Origin: Streptomyces sp. CNH099
GTDB lineage: Bacteria; Actinomycetota; Actinomycetes; Streptomycetales; Streptomycetaceae
Length of the DNA: 64,000 nt
Direction: 5' to 3'
Assembly: GCA_000514715.1 (NCBI GenBank)
Contig: AZWL01000019.1
Coordinates: 101,025 to 165,024 of the forward strand
The translations under genes were made by a program, and so were the position numbers. The notes under the pieces are model-generated. The model ran no database searches and was not told the DNA's origin. It was given only the letters and a program-made list of their open reading frames with translations. Of the stretch, positions 61,070 through 64,000 are shown piece after piece (the stretch's first letter is position 1; each line of letters starts with the position of its first letter).

Positions 61070-61972
61070 ATGCATGAACACGACTGGCTGGCCGAAAGAT
61101 TCGAGACCGATCGCCCTCGCCTACGTGCCGTCGCGTACCGGATGCTCGGCTCGACCGAGGAGGCCGAGGACGCCGTTCAGGAGGCGTGGATCCGGCTGAG
61201 CCGCTCGGACACCAGCCAGGTCGAGAACCTGGGCGGCTGGCTGACCACCATCGTCGCCCGAGTCTCCTTGAACATGCTGCAGTCCCGCAAGTCCCGTCCC
61301 GAGGACCTGGTGGACACCGAACGGGCCGGCGGGACCCGCGACGAGCACGCGCCGGACGACCCGGAGGAGGAGGCCGTCGTCTCCGACTCCGTCGGCCTCG
61401 CGCTGCTGGTGGTGCTGGACGAGCTGACACCGGCGGAGCGGCTGGCGTTCGTGCTGCACGACATGTTCGCCGTGCCGTTCGACGAGATAGCCGCGATCGT
61501 GGACCGCTCCCCGGCCGCGGCGCGGCAGCTGGCCAGCCGCGCCCGGCGGCGGGTGCAGCACGCCACCCCGATCGCCAGGACCACGCCGGTCGGCGTCTAC
61601 CGGGAGGGCTCCGCGGCGGCGGCGCGCACCGGCAGGACGAGCCTGGCGAGCGCGTTCCTCGCGGCGTCCCGGGAGGGCAACTTCGAAGCCCTGCTGGAGA
61701 TGCTGGCCCCGGACATCGTGATGCGCTCCGACGACGCGGCCGTCCAGATGGGCGTCGACAAGGAGCTGCACGGGCCGGACGCGATCAACCGCGTCTTCGC
61801 CGGGTACACCTGGTCGCCGGTGCTGGCGGACGTCGACGGCACGGAGGGCCTGGTGTGGGTCGTCGGCGGCCGGCCGCACGTGGCCTTCCGGCTGACCGTC
61901 ACCGACGGCCGGATCTCGGCGATCGACATCAAGGCGGAGCTGGCCGAGATGGACATCGCCCTCGCCGGCTAG
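61070..61972 (+). CDS. ECF41-type sigma factor (SigJ-like, SnoaL tail)
   Basis: 300 residues. Region 2 (PRLRAVAYRMLGSTEEAEDA, VQEAWIRLSR) about 15-45, region 4 (LDELTPAERLAFVLHDMF; FDEIAAIVDRSPAAARQLAS) about 115-165, and a fused SnoaL/NTF2-like C-terminal domain (about 190-300; FLAASREGNFEALLEMLAPD). The C-terminal domain replaces an anti-sigma factor and tunes activity in the ECF41 group. Divergent from the PKS operon; a candidate local regulator or stress sigma factor. ATG 61070 with GGGAGGA 10 nt upstream. Confidence 0.88.
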   Translation: MHEHDWLAERFETDRPRLRAVAYRMLGSTEEAEDAVQEAWIRLSRSDTSQVENLGGWLTTIVARVSLNMLQSRKSRPEDLVDTERAGGTRDEHAPDDPEEEAVVSDSVGLALLVVLDELTPAERLAFVLHDMFAVPFDEIAAIVDRSPAAARQLASRARRRVQHATPIARTTPVGVYREGSAAAARTGRTSLASAFLAASREGNFEALLEMLAPDIVMRSDDAAVQMGVDKELHGPDAINRVFAGYTWSPVLADVDGTEGLVWVVGGRPHVAFRLTVTDGRISAIDIKAELAEMDIALAG

Positions 61973-62005
61973 GAGCGACGTCCCCGCGGCGTACGGCACG
62001 AAAGA

Positions 62006-62035
62006 GCCGGTGCTTCCTTGTGGGGAGGCACCGGC
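62006..62035. terminator. Bidirectional terminator
   Basis: GCCGGTGCTTCC (62006-62017) pairs with GGAGGCACCGGC (62024-62035) with one G-U pair around TTGTGG. It lies between the convergent sigma-factor and dxs genes. Confidence 0.85.
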
Positions 62036-62054
62036 CCTGGGCTGTCCGTGGTGG

Positions 62055-63965
62055 TCAGCGGGTGGTGACGGTGGTGCGGGTGGGGTTGCCGGAGATGGCT
62101 TCGGTGACGGAGCGGGCGATGTGCTGCCCGGTCAGACCGTTCTCCTCGAGGATCTTCCCGCGGGAGTTGTGGTCGAGGAACTCCTGCGGCAGCCCGTAAC
62201 ACGTCACCGCGGTAGTGACGCCGGCCTGGCGCAGTTCGCGGCAGACCGCGTCGCCGAACCCGCCGGAGATCCCGTTGTCCTCCACGGTCACCACCAGCCC
62301 CACCTCACCGGCCGCCGATACCAGCGCCGGATCGAGCGGCTTGACCCACCGCGGATCGACCGCCAGAGCACCGATGCCCTGATCAGCCAGCCGGGCCGCG
62401 GCATCCGCACACACCCCCGCCATCACCCCCGCACCCACCAGCAGCACATCCGCGGCGGTGCCCTCCTCGGGGCGGGCGACGATGTCCATCGAGCCGAGCT
62501 TGCCCAGCCCCGGCACTTCCTCGCCCGCCGGTGCCTTCGGCCAGCGCAGCAGCGTCGGCCCGGAGGTGTCTTCCACGGCCTCGTTGAGCAGTTCCGACAG
62601 CCGCACCGCGTCCCGCGGGGCGGCCACCCGCATGCCGGGGACCATCTGGCTGATCGACCCGTCCCACATCCCGTTGTGCGACGCCCCGTCCGGACCGGTG
62701 ACCCCTGCCCGGTCCAGGACGAAGGTGACGGGCAGTTTGTGCAGGGCCACGTCCATGAGCATCTGGTCGAACGCCCGGTTCAAGAACGTCGAGTACAACG
62801 CCACCACCGGATGCAGCCCACCCATGGCCAGACCCGCGGCCATGGTCACCGCGTGCTGCTCCGCGATCCCCACATCGAACACCCGGTCCGGATACGCCTT
62901 CGCAAACGGCGCAAGACCCGTCGGATGCAGCATCGCCGCGGTGATCCCCACCACGTCCTCACGCCGCTCACCGATCTTCAGGATCTCATCAGCGAACACA
63001 TGCGACCACGTCCGCCCGGCCTTCTTCACCGGCGCACCCGTCAACGGATCCGTGTTCGCACCCACCTGATGCAGATGATCCTCATCATTGTCCTCAGCCG
63101 GCGCATACCCATGACCCTTACGCGTCAGCACATGCACGATCACCGGACCACCGAAGTCCTTCGCATGCGCCAGCGCCAACTCCAGCCCCGCCTGATCATG
63201 CCCATCGATCGGACCCACATACTTCAGCCCCAGATCCTCGAACATCACCTGCGGCTGCAGCACATCCTTCAGACCCTTCTTGATCCCGTGCAACGTCTCA
63301 TACAACGGCGCACCGACCAACGGCGTCTTCGGCAACGTCGACTTGATCGACGCCAACACGTTCTCGTACTTCTGCGACGTCCGCACCTGCGCCAGATGCG
63401 ACGCGATCGCCCCATGCGTCGGCGAGTACGAACGACCATTGTCATTCACGATGACCACCACCCGCGACGACTTCGCCGCCGCGATGTTGTTCAACGCCTC
63501 CCACGCCATCCCACCGGTCAACGCCCCGTCACCGATCACCGCAGCAACCGTCCGGTCCACCTCACCACGCAACCGGAACGCCTTGCCCAGACCATCGGCA
63601 TACGACAACGACGTCGACGCATGCGAGTTCTCCACATGATCATGCGGCGACTCCGCCTGACACGGATACCCCGACATACCACCCGGCTGCCGCAACGTGG
63701 CGAACTCCTCCTGCCGCCCCGTCAGCAACTTGTGCACATACGACTGATGACCCGTATCAAAAATCAACGGATCCCGCGGCGAGTCGAACACCCGATGCAT
63801 CGCGATCGTCAGCTCCACCACACCCAGGTTCGGACCCAGATGCCCACTGTTCGCCGACACCGTCGAGATCAACCGATCCCTGATCTCCACAGCCAGACCG
63901 CCCAGCTCATCCGGCCCAAGGCCCTTCAGATCCCGCGGACCACCCAGCGAATCAAGAAGTGTCAT
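62055..63965 (-). CDS. dxs: 1-deoxy-D-xylulose-5-phosphate synthase
   Basis: 636 residues, ThDP enzyme that joins pyruvate and glyceraldehyde-3-phosphate as first step of the MEP isoprenoid pathway. Landmarks: GHLGPNLGVVELTIAMH and DTGHQSYVHKLLTGR near the start, ThDP motif VIGDGALTGGMAWEALNN ... NDNGRSYSPTHGA, and FDVGIAEQHAVTMAAGLA with the catalytic Glu near 375. Complete at both ends. Its codons prefer G- or T-ending forms (TTG, ACG, CAT, GGT, TAT), unlike most genes here. Adjacent to a THN synthase operon, it could raise precursor supply for prenylation, or be a separate copy by chance. Confidence 0.93.
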   Translation of the reverse strand: MTLLDSLGGPRDLKGLGPDELGGLAVEIRDRLISTVSANSGHLGPNLGVVELTIAMHRVFDSPRDPLIFDTGHQSYVHKLLTGRQEEFATLRQPGGMSGYPCQAESPHDHVENSHASTSLSYADGLGKAFRLRGEVDRTVAAVIGDGALTGGMAWEALNNIAAAKSSRVVVIVNDNGRSYSPTHGAIASHLAQVRTSQKYENVLASIKSTLPKTPLVGAPLYETLHGIKKGLKDVLQPQVMFEDLGLKYVGPIDGHDQAGLELALAHAKDFGGPVIVHVLTRKGHGYAPAEDNDEDHLHQVGANTDPLTGAPVKKAGRTWSHVFADEILKIGERREDVVGITAAMLHPTGLAPFAKAYPDRVFDVGIAEQHAVTMAAGLAMGGLHPVVALYSTFLNRAFDQMLMDVALHKLPVTFVLDRAGVTGPDGASHNGMWDGSISQMVPGMRVAAPRDAVRLSELLNEAVEDTSGPTLLRWPKAPAGEEVPGLGKLGSMDIVARPEEGTAADVLLVGAGVMAGVCADAAARLADQGIGALAVDPRWVKPLDPALVSAAGEVGLVVTVEDNGISGGFGDAVCRELRQAGVTTAVTCYGLPQEFLDHNSRGKILEENGLTGQHIARSVTEAISGNPTRTTVTTR

Positions 63966-64000
63966 GCACCAACACTCACCGCCCCACCCCAAAACGGCAA

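Noticed and set aside
1..64000. tRNA, rRNA and CRISPR features
   Set aside because: No cloverleaf-like gene, rRNA segment or regularly spaced repeat array was recognised on reading both strands; an automated scan would be the decisive test.

Overview
The window is very GC-rich DNA with strongly G/C-ending codons, GTG starts, dense overlapping operons and typical actinomycete families: XRE-DUF5753/DUF397 pair, PspAB, SPW-repeat protein, Tat and Sec secreted proteins, RppA-type type III PKS. It is most likely chromosomal DNA of a Streptomyces or a close relative. The many secreted, catabolic, regulatory and degenerate genes suggest accessory rather than core chromosome. No rRNA, tRNA, CRISPR array or intact insertion sequence was seen.

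Layout. 0-2.5 kb: end of an EamA permease, a HAD phosphatase and two decayed stretches, one holding the tail of a CBM2 carbohydrate-binding domain next to its terminator. 2.5-8.6 kb: a coupled cstA / Cys-Cys-ending small protein / ArsA-like ATPase operon, then a sodium:solute symporter coupled to an ECF-type sigma factor and a small membrane protein, with a DUF3311 gene divergent. 8.9-12.9 kb: htpX-pspAB envelope-stress pair preceded by what looks like a truncated pspA start, then two proteins of unknown function. 13-20 kb: a 1434-residue secreted protein with lytic-transglycosylase-like and golvesin-like parts, a small secreted protein and a PucR-like regulator.

20.1-35.8 kb is a carbohydrate region. 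A regulator of the XylR type (LacI-like sensor plus AraC HTH) diverges from a long operon: Gfo/Idh/MocA oxidoreductase, complete HAAT-type (branched-chain amino acid-like) ABC transporter, TIM-barrel sugar isomerase/epimerase and a 1358-residue secreted ThuA + sorbosone-dehydrogenase-like + PKD + LamG protein. A Tat-leader ORF coupled to a signal-less peptidoglycan amidase and a second ThuA plus Gfo/Idh/MocA operon follow.

35.8-54.3 kb is mixed: GlxA/AraC regulator, MerR stub, GNAT, fused ABC exporter, class V aminotransferase, methyltransferase, SPW protein, TetR-controlled membrane protein, MmyB-like regulator with an SDR, secreted CocE-like peptidase, a solitary hemC, an ArsR-SRPBCC pair with palindromic operators, a frameshifted HATPase, and the XRE/DUF397 pair.

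54.4-64 kb looks like the edge of a biosynthetic cluster: RppA-type THN synthase (Cys138/His270/Asn303/Tyr224 all in place), cupin, DegT-family aminotransferase and O-methyltransferase in one operon, an ATPase-LuxR regulator behind it, a divergent ECF41-type sigma factor, and a dxs gene with distinct codon use. This set matches the logic for amino-flaviolin-derived meroterpenoids (furaquinocin/naphterpin/flaviogeranin type). The prenyltransferase such a product needs is not in view and would have to lie beyond position 64000. The PKS/sigma intergenic region carries 11-bp-spaced direct repeats resembling SARP sites.
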